A stretch of 64,000 bases of DNA from Xanthostigma xanthostigma (taxonomy: Eukaryota; Arthropoda; Insecta; Raphidioptera; Raphidiidae), in NCBI GenBank assembly GCA_963575645.1, contig OY754470.1, positions 1,860,001 to 1,924,000 of the forward strand, read 5' to 3'. The notes below the pieces were generated by a model, which saw only the letters and a program-made list of their open reading frames with translations, was not told where the DNA came from and ran no database searches. Made by a program: the position numbers and the translations under genes. Positions 45,556 to 57,250 of the stretch are shown one piece after another; the stretch's first letter is position 1, and each line of letters begins with the position of its first letter.

Positions 45556-46530
45556 ACCACGATAACTCTCGACAGACTTAATCGATTTAAATGAAATTTG
45601 GTCCACATGTTGGAATCCATCATCGCAAGAAGCCTATTTAAAATGGGCCCGATCGGGCCATTTTAAGGGGGGTATTCAGGGGTTGAAAAATGTTTTTGGG
45701 CCCAAAAATACCGAAAAAATTCTCAGAATCGTTTCAAATTTGAAATTTAACCCTTTAGTAATTATTGAAGTGTGTTGCTAAAATTTTAATAAAATCGGCC
45801 CGACAGGACCGGACTTACAAATTCTATGAAAACGCAAGTTTACTGATATGGATTTACGTACTGAAGGGTGTATATAATTTGGTACAGATGTTGAATTGGT
45901 ATATAGTATTGAAATTAAGTAAAAAAATGATGTTTTAAGGGGTGTATTAAGGAGTATTTTTTTTTATTTTTTCCAAAAACATAGCTAAGTTCATACAATA
46001 GAGCCCACTACTTATAAATGCAAATACACTATATTGTCGGCAGGGTTTCGCACTGCGACCCGAGTTTTTAATTTTTACTATTATTTAATTAATAAGTAAT
46101 TATAAAACAAAAACGGATGATGTAAATTATATGAATTTTGGGTACATTTTTTGTTAGAAATGTCCCTTGAAATTCCATGTGATAAGTGAGGAATGTTGTG
46201 CTATGTCATTTTTCTTCGAGTCAGCATGATATTATGAATGTAAAATGTTCTCTGATTATGATTAAAATTTCCAAGAACGTATAGAACAAAGTAGAACCTT
46301 CCATACTTTCGTAGTGGTTAATTTAGTGTAGTTTTATTGTTTTCCCGCTTTTTATGTACCGATGTAGATTTTAAGTTTGTTTGTTGATGTAAATATACGA
46401 GTTAATACTTTTTTGTATTTAAATCGTATATCATACTCAAATAAAGATAACTAATTGCATTTCAGTGTATTTTTGATTGCAATTTTTCTTAAAATATTAT
46501 AAAGATCTCTAAAAATATTAGGAAACTATG
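44754..46530. other. Intergenic between TMEM161 and Hsc70
   Basis: No gene. It contains a TA/ATAT microsatellite (about 45509-45550). On its right is a repeat-like block (about 45551-45850) with AAATGAAATTTGGTCCACAT and GATCGGGCCATTTTAAGG. On its left is a GC-richer flank around 45410-45480. These look like parts of one degraded retroposon. Confidence 0.45.
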
Positions 46531-46539
46531 GGTTCGAGA

Positions 46540-46761
46540 CTATAAATATTTGACCAATTACAATGCAGCATTGAACCGTTGTGAGTTCTTATTGGTTGAA
46601 ATTTTGGAACTTTCTGGAAGCAGCATCTGCTGTTTGGTATAAAATCGGCCATCTTTTGTTAAGTCGTTCAATTGAATTTCCAACACCGAGAGAACAAGTA
46701 CACACAAAGAGAAATTTTTCAAGTTTTGCCTGCGATAAACGAAACTAATAAATTGTAAAAG
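46540..46761 (+). promoter_or_regulatory. Hsc70 promoter and noncoding exon 1
   Basis: A perfect three-unit heat-shock element, GAACTTTCTGGAA (46607-46619; GAA, TTC and GAA spaced by two), lies 19 bp upstream of a TATA box TATAAAAT (46638-46645). CCAAT occurs at 46554-46558 and inverted (ATTGG) at 46591-46595. Transcription should start near 46668. The leader then runs to AAAAG, followed by GTATGT at 46762, giving a noncoding first exon and an intron that ends at the CAG directly before the ATG (46934). Confidence 0.85.
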
Positions 46762-46933
46762 GTATGTAATACATTTATTTATTTCATACGTAACTTAGAA
46801 TACAATAGAAATTTGATTTTGTTGCCATTTTATAAAAATGGTTTTAATAATGAACCACGCTTCATTAAAAATTGGATACAGTTTGGCTTATTATAAATAG
46901 AGAAACTAATTTGTGTTTTAATTTAATTTACAG

Positions 46934-49276
46934 ATGGCAAAAGCACCAGCAATTGGTATCGATTTAGGAACAACCTATTCCTGTGTAGGCGTTTTTCAAC
47001 ACGGAAAAGTTGAAATCATCGCCAACGACCAAGGAAATCGCACCACACCTTCCTATGTGGCCTTCACAGATACGGAGCGTCTTATTGGAGACGCTGCCAA
47101 AAACCAAGTCGCCATGAATCCCAATAACACAATTTTTGGTAAGAATAATTTTTGTTCTAGATTTTTTGGATGATTCATATTCGACCTTGAAATTACCCCA
47201 TGTGGGGGAAACGTCCTCAATTATTTTGAACTTCTGCAATACCACGTCATTTAATTAAGTGGAAAATCCAACTATACTAGGAAATGCTCACGTAGCTTAA
47301 TTTTTTTCCTTTTTTAATGATATTGTTTTTGTGTATCATTCGATACCCTATACAATTCTGTGAAGAATTACATGATGATAATGTTATAAATGTCAGACTA
47401 GAGTTTCTGAATTTTTTTTTGATTAGTATACAACAATCTGAGGTTAACTTGATAGATTTAAAAACATCTATAATTGGGTACCGATTTTACTGTACCTCGG
47501 ATTAATTTTTATTTTTTCATTGTTACAGATGCCAAACGTCTTATTGGGAGAAAATTTGATGACGCTACAGTTCAGGCCGATATGAAACATTGGCCGTTTG
47601 AAGTAGTTAGCGATGGCGGCAAACCAAAAATCGAGGTTTCATACAAAGGTGAAAACAAAACATTCTTCCCAGAAGAAATTAGTTCAATGGTACTTACTAA
47701 AATGAAGGAAACTGCCGAAGCATATTTAGGTAAAACCGTAACAAACGCAGTAGTCACAGTTCCTGCATATTTCAACGATTCCCAAAGACAAGCCACTAAA
47801 GATGCCGGTACCATTTCCGGTCTCAACGTTCTTCGTATTATTAATGAACCTACCGCTGCAGCTATTGCTTACGGTCTCGACAAGAAAGGCGTCGGCGAAC
47901 GTAACGTTCTGATTTTCGATCTTGGCGGCGGTACTTTCGACGTATCCATCCTTACTATTGAAGACGGCATCTTTGAAGTAAAATCGACTGCCGGAGACAC
48001 ACATTTGGGAGGTGAAGATTTCGATAACCGCATGGTCAATCACTTCGTTCAAGAATTCAAACGTAAATACAAAAAGGATCTCACTAGCAACAAACGCGCA
48101 CTTCGACGGTTGAGAACGTCATGTGAACGCGCGAAACGTACACTTTCATCTTCCACGCAAGCGAGCATAGAAATCGATTCTCTCTTTGAGGGTATCGATT
48201 TCTACACGTCCATCACTCGAGCTCGCTTTGAAGAACTTAATGCCGATTTGTTCCGTTCAACCATGGAACCGGTCGAAAAGTCACTTCGCGACGCTAAAAT
48301 GGATAAATCTCAAGTGCACGATATTGTATTAGTAGGAGGATCGACCCGCATTCCTAAAGTTCAGAAACTTCTGCAAGATTTCTTCAACGGTAAAGAATTA
48401 AACAAATCCATCAACCCCGACGAAGCTGTAGCGTACGGAGCTGCAGTTCAAGCTGCGATTTTGCACGGAGACAAGTCGGAGGAAGTGCAAGACTTGCTTC
48501 TTCTCGACGTAACTCCATTATCTCTTGGTATCGAAACTGCCGGAGGAGTTATGACTGTTCTTATCAAGCGTAACACCACCATTCCAACAAAACAAACTCA
48601 AACATTCACTACGTATTCGGACAACCAACCCGGTGTACTTATTCAAGTATATGAAGGTGAACGTGCTATGACCAAGGACAACAACCTTCTTGGAAAGTTC
48701 GAACTCACTGGCATTCCACCTGCACCCCGCGGTGTTCCTCAAATTGAAGTAACTTTCGATATTGATGCCAACGGTATTTTGAACGTAAGCGCCGTAGAGA
48801 AATCTACTAACAAGGAAAATAAGATCACCATCACAAACGACAAAGGACGTTTGAGCAAAGAAGATATCGAACGTATGGTTAACGAAGCTGAGAAATACCG
48901 CAATGAAGATGAAAAACAAAAGGCAACCATTGCTGCTAAGAATGCTTTGGAATCATACTGTTTCAACATGAAGAGTACCATGGAAGACGATAAATTGAAG
49001 GATAAGATCAGCGAATCCGACAAAACAACAATCATGGACAAATGCAACGAAGTCATCAGGTGGTTGGACGCTAACCAATTGGCCGATAAAGAAGAATACG
49101 AACACAAACAGAAAGAATTGGAAGGCCTCTGCAATCCAATCATCACTAAATTGTATCAAGGTGCTGGCGGTATGCCAGGCGGTGGAATGCCAGGCTTCCC
49201 AGGCGCCGGCGGCGCTGCTCCAGGAGCAGGAGGTGCTGCACCAGGTGCAGGACCAACCATCGAAGAAGTTGATTAA
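46934..49276 (+). CDS. Hsc70-4: Cytosolic heat shock cognate 70 (Hsc70-4 type)
   Basis: Two coding exons, 46934-47138 and 47529-49276, joined in phase 1 at ...NNTIF/DAKRLIG. They give 650 residues, the family's usual length. This is an ATP-driven chaperone of cytosol and nucleus. Motifs: [12 protein letters not shown] (about 7-18), [44 protein letters not shown], an interdomain linker with [16 protein letters not shown], then the substrate-binding domain, lid, a Gly/Pro/Met/Ala tail and terminal EEVD, which binds TPR co-chaperones and marks a cytosolic form. The 5'UTR and coding introns point to a cognate gene, while the perfect HSE suggests heat responsiveness too. AATAAA at 49529. Codon use is more GC-rich at third positions than in neighbouring genes, as expected for a highly expressed gene. 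Confidence 0.97.
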
Positions 49277-49560
49277 ATCTACTTCAATTTTATCTGCGCT
49301 CAATTGTGTTCCATTCCTATTTATTATTCTCGCACGGCAGTATTATTGCAGACAAATCTTAAAATGCCATTTCTCACCGGCAGTATCTTTGTTACCAGTT
49401 TAATCTTTTATGTCGTTAAAAATTCAACTTTTTATACTTAGTATTTTTGGTATATTCTAAATTGTTTTCTGTACATTTCTTTTGTTACAATTGTTTTTTT
49501 ATAAGAAGCATTCTCTTTTCTCTTGGAAAATAAACATCAATAATTGGAAATTAATTTACT
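49277..49560 (+). other. Hsc70 3'UTR
   Basis: AT-rich 3' flank after TAA, ending near the poly(A) signal AATAAA at 49529-49534. A T-rich, GT-containing downstream region follows (TTTACTTGTTTTATTTT). Confidence 0.7.
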
Positions 49561-51343
49561 TGTTTTATTTTTAAAAATTTTGTATTTCAGGTGTGTTTGG
49601 AATGAGAGATTTTGGTTAGAAAAATAGTTCAACGTCTATTTAAAAATAAAAAAAAGAACACGTAACGTAATTGGCTCATGAGCAAGTTTGTATAAAGAAA
49701 GATCTATCCACGTACGTCAAATTAGATTGCCCGCCTCACATTTTTAAATTTTTTGATGCAAAGTAGTCTTAAAATCCCAAAATTTCTCCATTATCAAAAA
49801 TAAAAGTTTTGAGTATTTTTGCGTGAATATGAGCAATCAATTTGACGCCAAGTAAAGGTTCATATAAAAAATGTTCATAGCTCGCATTTTTCAAGCACTA
49901 ATGACTCAATGAGTAATGAAATTTTGGGCATTCACAGCATAACGATTGGTATAAAAAAAACATGAAAAATCTAAATTGTAACTAATCTATCGTGCAATCA
50001 AAAATACGATCAGGAGCATGTAATCAAGTTTTAGAGAGGGCTAAACTTCTCTATTAGCAATTATCTTAAGACCTGTGGCTCGTGGTTATCAGCCCTCCAT
50101 TAGTTTAAAGACTCCAAAAAAATTAAGGTTTCTTCAGACTCCAACTTACGAAAAACAATCTCCAGATTTTTCGATTTTTATGAAAAAACTATTCATTTCT
50201 TATGAATAATAGTTTAATTTACTGTCGCCAAAAATTTATATTTATATAAAATGCTTTCACTAAATTTTTTACATAGTGAGCTACTGAGCGTTATTTTGAA
50301 TGGTTACGTTTGCACAAACGTGCCATAAAATAATTAAATGTTGGTGCAATGTAATTTTTATTTGTTTATTATTTACGCTTTGAAAATGTAGCTAAAATAA
50401 ATATAGTGTAATTCTTATTTTTTAATAATAAGTATCAGTCATATGTATGTACTTATCATACATCTAATATGTTAAGGTGGGTTTTTAAAGTTTTTCCATA
50501 ACCTTAAAACTTTTAGATACCTGTTGATAATTAAAAAAAAAAAACAATTAATTGATTAGGTAATTATCTAATTATTTAGTCTTATTTTTGTAAATATCCA
50601 CGTCAAACGAGCTTTTTTTTAATATTAATATATTTGAATACATATTTAGGCTTATTGGAACAATCTCCACTCTTTCAAATTTTGGGTTGGTAACTCTGGA
50701 GACTGGACCTGTCTTTGGAATTAAATTAATTAATAACTACTTTTAAAATTATTATCTTTTATTCTTATGTTGGAAATTGACACGATTTTTTGTAACTGGT
50801 CAATACTTGATAATACTCGACAAATAATTCACGTCATTTGTCATCATTATGCAACTATTGAAATATTAATACATATACATCATTCCTGTACTGTGTAGAC
50901 TCGTAGAGCAAAGCGGCATTTTAGGCATAGTTGTTCAGTGGAGTTTAGATTCATTGCAGGCATTTTGAAATGAAAGAATATCAAAAATAGTTTATTTCTA
51001 ATAGTTTGGATAACTTTGTGTAGTATAGTCAATAGTGCGTATTAACAATTGAACAACATTTGTGTGCGTTTCATTTAATAGTTAACATTTTATTTTTAAT
51101 TATTAATAAATAGTGTCGTCAAGTAAGAAAAATGTTGCAGCATTATATCGGTAAGTTGTCATCTATAATATTATTTTACTGTTAGATGTGTATTAATTTT
51201 CGAGAAAGTACGAATTTTTAGGGTTGAATAAAATAGACGTACGGACTATAGGTCTATACTCTATAGGTACCATAATTATTGATCAACCAGTGAACCACCA
51301 GTGCAGTGCGTAGAATGTGTACAAAAATAAATAATTACTGGCG
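49561..51343. other. Intergenic, nothing recognised
   Basis: No supported gene. At 51131 an ATG with MLQHYI is followed directly by GTAAGT (exon-like, ATATCG then GTAAGT); it may be a first exon or chance. The remainder is AT-rich. Confidence 0.35.
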
Positions 51344-51478
51344 ATGCCGATGTTTTGTGTTTACCGATGTTTAAATTATACAGGTTTTGTATTTCCTAAG
51401 GATCCAGAATTGAAAAAGAAAGGGTTGCATGCTATCAGAAAGGACAAAAATACCATCTCGTGTGTTTTTCTAATATGA
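51344..51478 (+). pseudogene. THAP-domain remnant
   Basis: A 44-residue frame starts MPMFCVYRCLNYTG, then FVFPKDPELKKKGLHAIRKD, and stops at TGA 51476-51478. It keeps the first Cys pair (C..-C spacing C-V-Y-R-C) and the FPKDPEL..K...AIR core of the THAP C2CH zinc finger. It lacks the invariant Trp (Gly in KKKG) and the second Cys/His pair. A possible second fragment follows at about 51501-51590 (GGSSIPVAIYTVSRVS). THAP domains occur in host genes and in P-element-type transposases; the source cannot be told. Confidence 0.6.
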
Positions 51479-53248
51479 AAATCAATGATAATTATTTAGG
51501 TGGATCAAGTATACCTGTTGCTATCTATACTGTTTCTCGTGTGTCCATCTCTAAAAGAAAAAAACTTTTGTCCATGCAAATTTATCAATAATAGTTAACT
51601 AAAATTTGGATGAAGCACTAATTGAAGGAAATGTTGTTAGGAAAATTGTAATGAAAATAATAATCATTATTTTTCTGGGGAATCATTGTTATTTTGGGAT
51701 ATAAATATAACAATTTTTTAATAACATTTAAATTTAATTATCAATTACTTCATTTTTTGTTGACATGTGGCACAAATATTTTAACAAGTTGAAGAGCATC
51801 TATTTTTTGGTTCTTTATATTGCTGAAATATTATGTTTCAACGCAGGTACTAAATATTCATTAATCATAATATTCATTTTTTTGTTTTACTTACGAAAAT
51901 TGCAAAATTAATTGTAGGCATTTAATTGCCAAAAGAAGCGTATTGTAGTTGGGTATTGTTGATTATGATTTGTTAAAAATATGTGATTGCTTTAACACCG
52001 ATTTTTCAAATATAGCAATAGCCCAGATATTTGGATATTATAATTTGATTTTTTAACATTTCTTGCAATATTGAATCCAAATTGCAATTGTTCAAGGATT
52101 GTCTAAATACATAGGTACCTACTAGGTACAAAATAATAATATCATTACATCATTGTCAGATTTTGTTCTTATCTAATGTTTCAGCAACAGATAAAGAACC
52201 AACAAATTGTTCATGTTTAATATTTCCATGTTTTATCATCAAACATTTTTGATCAAGAGACCAACGTAACTGTTTAGATAGCAAAAACGCCATGAATTAA
52301 AATTATTTGCGAAGATGATCAGTAATAAATAATAATCATCGTAAAGTACTGGGAAATTGCGTTTTATTAATTGTAGTACCTTTGGATTAATTTATTTATA
52401 GCCAAATTAAAGCATCATCCTATGTTTTCGATTCTTATAGATTTATTTTTCGAGGTTATTAATTTTTTTAACCAGATCCAGCACTAGATTTACTGGAGTT
52501 ATGCGCTCTGTAACACTTAAACATTTATTATTTTCATTTTAGCGAAAAGTTTAGCCTGCCTTGATTATAGCTATGTCAAGATTCAATAAAAAATATGGAA
52601 ATATTAAAATAAATGTTAATTATAACAGCACAGTAAAGCGTTAGAAGACGACAATGTGTTTTTTATGAATTATATTTTTTCCAAATTCTTTAATCTTTTT
52701 TGTTACATACCGATAACGATTACTTACACAACCTCATTTTGAGCAAATTTTATTCAATAATTCAATAATAAGTAATTGCCGATCGAAGACATTAAATTTT
52801 GCTAGGTATTTCGGTAAATAAATAGAAATATTTTAGTGGATCATTATTATCTTTTGTTGGAGGATATCGATTTTGGTTTTTATTCGTTTATATTTTAATA
52901 ATGTGGCGAAATCTTTGACTAGAATAAATACAGAGTATATAGTTTAGAATAAATTCTTATAGAATACGCAATTATTAAAGCTACATTAACTTTTACGTAT
53001 ATTGAGCTATTTTTTTTAAATACGCTACTCAAAAGTCTGAACTGTCCTTTATAAATAGTAGATAATTATTATTATTAATTTCGTTGTAAAACGTATCTAG
53101 GAATTAAACGGATTCTCAAAAATAATGTCATGTCTATATTGATCGTTTTATTTATATAATTTTATGCAAGAACTTTTATTTGTAATTTTGTGTTAATGGA
53201 GTGGTTTGAGGAATTCACAGTAAAGAAATATTTTTACAATAGAAACAA
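51479..53248. other. Intergenic, AT-rich, nothing recognised
   Basis: Apart from the possible THAP tail at its left end, I find no coding frame, element terminus or RNA gene. Confidence 0.45.
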
Positions 53249-54090
53249 ATAGTTGGCAAGACCAAAAGTGCACATCCCGCTAGTTTTCCATTGTATGATA
53301 AAAAAATATCAATTAAAAAATATTTTTTATAAATTTAAAAAGATTTAAAAATTTAAAGAAATAAATAATTAAAAATTGAAAAAATATTTTTTTTAAGTTT
53401 GCAAAAATAAAAAAAATTAAGAACTAAGTATACATAATATAACATATAATTAATATCAAGTGGAATAAAATAAAACAAAATAAAAAGAAAAAAAAATCAG
53501 TGATTTCGTAAGGAATCGAACCCAGGACCTTGCCATTGGGGATCCAACGGCATAACCATTACGCCACGGCGGCCTAATACGTGTAGTGGTGTTATCACGG
53601 TATAGAAGTGTAGCACTTGTTTTATGGATTACACTATATTTACACAGCAAATATTATATTGTTTTTTTAAACTATTAGCTGTCAAAAATAATAAAATAAA
53701 ACTGTTTATAAAAATTAAACTACTGAACACATTTTAGTGAATTTAAATAGGGTTCTGGTCTGATAGTAAACAAAGTGAATAAAATATAACCCAAGGCAAT
53801 CCGACCAAAATTGCGATCTGTAGAGTCGTGACGTACGTACATACGTACAGACCAACCGACAACTGCTGTTTGAGATTTTCAATTACAATTTTAATAGTAT
53901 TTATGAACTCGAATTGATTTAAAAATGGTTCTGTTTTATAGATTAGAATCTCCTCTTTTCAAAAAGCTTCAATTTGAATGGATTTCGTGTGAAATTAACT
54001 TAGATATAACTTCTTATATGAACGAAAGTCAGCTCTGACGCACAAAGCGATAATAAAGCACATACCGCTAGTTTAGCGGTATGTGCAATA
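53249..54090 (-). mobile_element. 850 bp element with tRNA-like Pol III promoter, copy 2 (inverted)
   Basis: It matches 40598-41465 in reverse complement over essentially its full length, including the terminal 13 bp hairpin (54061-54087) and the poly-A/T tracts. The GTAC microsatellite is shorter here (about 53830-53848). The copies look close enough to be recent; outside them the flanks are unrelated. Confidence 0.85.
53502..53574 (-). ncRNA. tRNA-Arg-like sequence inside repeat copy 2
   Basis: On the minus strand: GCCGCCGTGGCGTAATGG and GGTTCGATTCC, both Pol III boxes intact. The anticodon-arm region differs at a few positions from copy 1 (GATCCCCAATGG against GATCGCCAAGGG). As in copy 1, the stems do not close properly, so a functional tRNA is unlikely. 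Confidence 0.6.
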
Positions 54091-55335
54091 CTGATTATTG
54101 GAAACTGGAAAGTACTTATCCAGAGTAAAGCTTAGTCGAATGGGATATTAAATGAGATAATTTTTGAGGCGTAACCCAAAAATAACCTTTTATGATTAAT
54201 AATAAAAAAGTTCGGTATAAAAAAAAACAAAAAAAAGATTGAAATGAAAATAAAAGTTCAAAAAACTAAAACCCGCCTTCGTAACATTAGAAAACAAGCA
54301 GATTGAAACATGAGATAGTTTTTATTTTTCGCTGTCAGTAGTCGGAAAACTGACCAAGAGCTAAAAAACGGAATTCATATCTCATGTTTTAGTTTGGTAG
54401 TTGGAGATTTGTTTTTTATTGTATGAAATTTGGTTGATTTGTTTAAATCAACCAATTTATGGTATAATTTCATTTGATCCTGATTAAAAATTATTTAAAA
54501 TGTATCGAATTTATCAGATCTTATAGTGGATATGTAATTTTGAAAATTTTAGATATGTTGCAGAAATATCTTTCAAAATTCTTTTTCAGAATCAGTATGT
54601 TTAAGTACGTTAAAAAAATTAATTGTCTATATTTTTTCTATCACATAATTTCCATTTTATGTGCTATCAGAAACGTTTGTAACAATTTTTTAATCTCAGT
54701 TTGAACAAGATTTCAAATTTTGTGAATTCTATAAATTTTCTAAGTTATATAACTCGCCAGGCACTGTAAACGCTATCGTAGTATATACCTGTTAATTTAA
54801 TTCGGATATCGGGATCATATGTCTTCAATCAAAGTTTATATTTTTTTTCAAAGTTGTCTTAAAACGCTTTATGTGTTTTTTTTTGTGCGTTACACATTGA
54901 CTTAGACAAAGGCTTTTTCACATTAGCCCAAGCATAATATTAGGGTTCTATTATTAACATGTCTGCAAACATTCTTAACAACAAAATTTGAAATATATAA
55001 GTATTATTTATAATAATTTGTACTCATCTCATTGAGAATTAGTTTGTTGTAGTTTTCTATGATCTACACATAGTTCAGGTGTTAATCAATTATTCATTAA
55101 ACTTTCGATTTTACCTGGAAATAAACGAAAATATATAAAGTGTGTTTGAATTTGATGTTTAGTAGCATGGAACATATTACATAAAGTTGAACGCGAAGTT
55201 ATTTTAAATTCGATCTGAAGAATAACAAATCTAGATTGTCTACTGAAACGCAGAAATTAAGTGTGGCCTTAGCCTACTTATTATATGAATATTTGCGGAC
55301 CATTTGTTGTGCCAAACTTTTATCTATATAATATA
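54091..55335. other. Intergenic, nothing recognised
   Basis: AT-rich with short chance ORFs. The word GCCAGGCACTGTA at 54756-54768 recurs inverted near 62033 (TACAGTGCCTGGCGAG), a possible shared terminus of an unresolved repeat. Confidence 0.35.
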
Positions 55336-55842
55336 CCGGGTGTCCCACGACATGACTGCCATAGCCTGGGACTGTGTTGCTGGGGTGATTTCATGTCAAA
55401 AATGTCTAATGAACATATACCCGGAACGCTATCCTAACTGAGCTAGAAGTATTTGAAATTTTAGATAAGTAGTAGTAGGAATTCCCTACTAAAAACCATT
55501 TAAAAAGAAATCGCTTTATTGAATTCACAGAACAGTTGTTCTGTGATAGAATTAGTTGCTCAAAATGTCCACCCAGTTGCTGTATACATAGTCTAGCTCT
55601 TCTTAGAATTGAAGTGGTAGCTCTGCGAAGAGTCTCAATAAAGCACGAATAAATACTAATGGTGATTCACAGCCACCTGGTCTTCCTAATACCTGCATTA
55701 GTGGGCTTACTTATTTAAAATTTCAAATGCTTCTAGCTCAGTTAGGATAGCGTTCCGGGTATAGTTCATTAGACATTTTTGACTTGAAATCATCCCAGCA
55801 ACACAGTCCCAGGCTATGGCAGTCATGTTGTGAGACACCCTG
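55336..55842 (-). mobile_element. Deleted mariner/IS630-type element
   Basis: Long inverted ends of about 130 bp begin CCGGGTGTCCCACGACATG and end GACACCCTG with TA on both sides. The central part, read on the minus strand, gives ETLRRATTSILRRAR, then LCIQQLGGHFEQLI. This resembles the C-terminal end of mariner/IS630-type DDE transposases (R...CI..NGGHFEHL). The rest of the transposase is gone. Confidence 0.8.
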
Positions 55843-56286
55843 TATATATAGACAATTATTATCAAAAAAAAAAAGTGTTTATAGTTATTATGGTATTGGA
55901 AAATTTAAAACAATGCTCATTTAATTGCAGGCATGTTAAAACAGATTTTTGATGTTGTATTATTTCCTAAACTCTTTATTTACTGATTGTTCTGTTTAAT
56001 CAATTCGCTGCTATAAACATACATCTTATAAATTTCGTGATTTTTTTTTAAAGAAATGTGCGTTAATTAAACGGTTTTATTTAGCTTGACTCTGTATATT
56101 TGTTTTAAATCTTGCGACAGCTTTTTCAACCACTTCCCGTTATCCGATTGAGTTGATTTTTTTTACACGCTTTATATTAACTTCACTTGTAAGTTTGTAT
56201 GTATGTATGTTTGTTTGTAACCTTCGTTTGGACTACAGCAAGTGGTTTATTACTGTAGTATAATATGCCAGCACTGTAACTACAGT

Positions 56287-56380
56287 GGTTAGCCGTTAGC
56301 CGTGCGGTCTAAGGCACGGGGCTTCGCTGACGTCAACTCTCGGAATCACGGGTCGTGGGTTCTAATCCCGTCCACGCCGA
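56287..56380 (+). ncRNA. Class II (Leu-like) tRNA-derived sequence, degenerate
   Basis: TAGCCGTGCGGTCTAAGGCA resembles the D-arm of tRNA-Leu, followed by a long variable region and GGGTTCTAATCCCG, a T-arm with a one-base change in box B. The 3' side CCACGCCG has no proper 5' partner, so this is a tRNA-derived SINE head or pseudogene, not a working tRNA. Confidence 0.5.
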
Positions 56381-56439
56381 AAAAAAGAATTGTTTTTTTT
56401 TCGGCAAATTTTTGACAATAAATCGAACTGAAAAGTGGA

Positions 56440-56730
56440 AAATAAATATAGTTTAAAAAAAACTAAAAAACGCTTTATATCGAACTAAAAAGTAAAAAAT
56501 ATTTTTTTTTAAAAAAGCTTAAAACAATAATGAATAAAAAATACTAGTATTATTGTGAAAAAAGCGTGGGGCGCTCGATGTACGAAAATGTGGAACAAAG
56601 CGCCCCACGCTTTTTTCACAATAATACTAGTATTTTTATGCATTATTGTTTCAAGCTTATTTAAAAAAAAAATTACTTTTTAGTTCGATATAAAACGTGT
56701 TTTTTAGTTTTTTTTAAACTATATTTATTT
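56440..56730. mobile_element. 291 bp hairpin element
   Basis: Arms of about 130 bp (AAATAAATATAGTTTAAAA facing TTTTAAACTATATTTATTT) close around a GC-rich inner stem, AGCGTGGGGCGCT facing AGCGCCCCACGCT, with a loop of about 20 nt. ATACTAGTATTATTGTG lies in each arm. It directly follows the tRNA-like head and directly abuts the next MITE. Confidence 0.85.
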
Positions 56731-56733
56731 ATA

Positions 56734-57034
56734 CAGGGTGAGTCAGACCACCCGTATCAAACGAATATTACTTAACAGGGGTGGCAGTAACAAAAAAAAA
56801 TGTCCTACAAACTTTGCTTATTTTTTAAAGATCTTTTCAACAATACCACTTTCGACCTATCGTGCCATTTAACATTCCGGAGCAAACTAACAGAGGAGCC
56901 GACCTTTCCGGGTGGAAAAAATATCACCATTCGATTCTTCATTAGGGCTTTTATAATACAGATTTTTGAGACAACTCTCTAAGACTAACCGTTTTCGATA
57001 AAAACGACTGATACGGGTGGTCTGACTCACCCTG
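56734..57034. mobile_element. Mariner-type MITE with perfect TIRs
   Basis: CAGGGTGAGTCAGACCACCC and its exact inverse form TIRs of about 27 bp, flanked by TA. About 250 bp of interior includes a short ORF of no recognised family. No transposase. Confidence 0.88.
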
Positions 57035-57048
57035 TATACATCATAGGA

Positions 57049-57250
57049 GCACGAAGTCTGTAATCAGAAGATCTAGCTTCCTATGCTTGCTGTGAAAACT
57101 TCGGTATTTCCACCTGTTTTCGTCATAGTTGTTTAACCTCACATGTATGTGTGTGCGTTACCCAGTAGCTGACGCCATATTGGTTCATGCGACAGATATC
57201 GGTCCACCGCGACGCTCTAGCTGGGTCTCCTGGTTACAGACTTCGTGCAT
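57049..57250. mobile_element. Small TIR element (hAT-like?)
   Basis: GCACGAAGTCTGTAA at the left and TTACAGACTTCGTGC at the right enclose about 170 bp of GC-richer sequence. The flanks CATAGGA and ATATAGGA could be a decayed 8 bp duplication. Three MITEs in a row thus fill 56440-57250. Confidence 0.65.

Noticed and set aside
46964..49303. Several long open frames antisense to Hsc70 (for example 48739-49146 and 48518-48919)
   Set aside because: They are frame shadows of a highly expressed, codon-biased gene, a well-known artefact for HSP70. They have no splice or start context and no recognised domain.
56287..56380. Functional tRNA-Leu gene
   Set aside because: Box B is altered, the acceptor stem has no partner, and it merges into a repeat.
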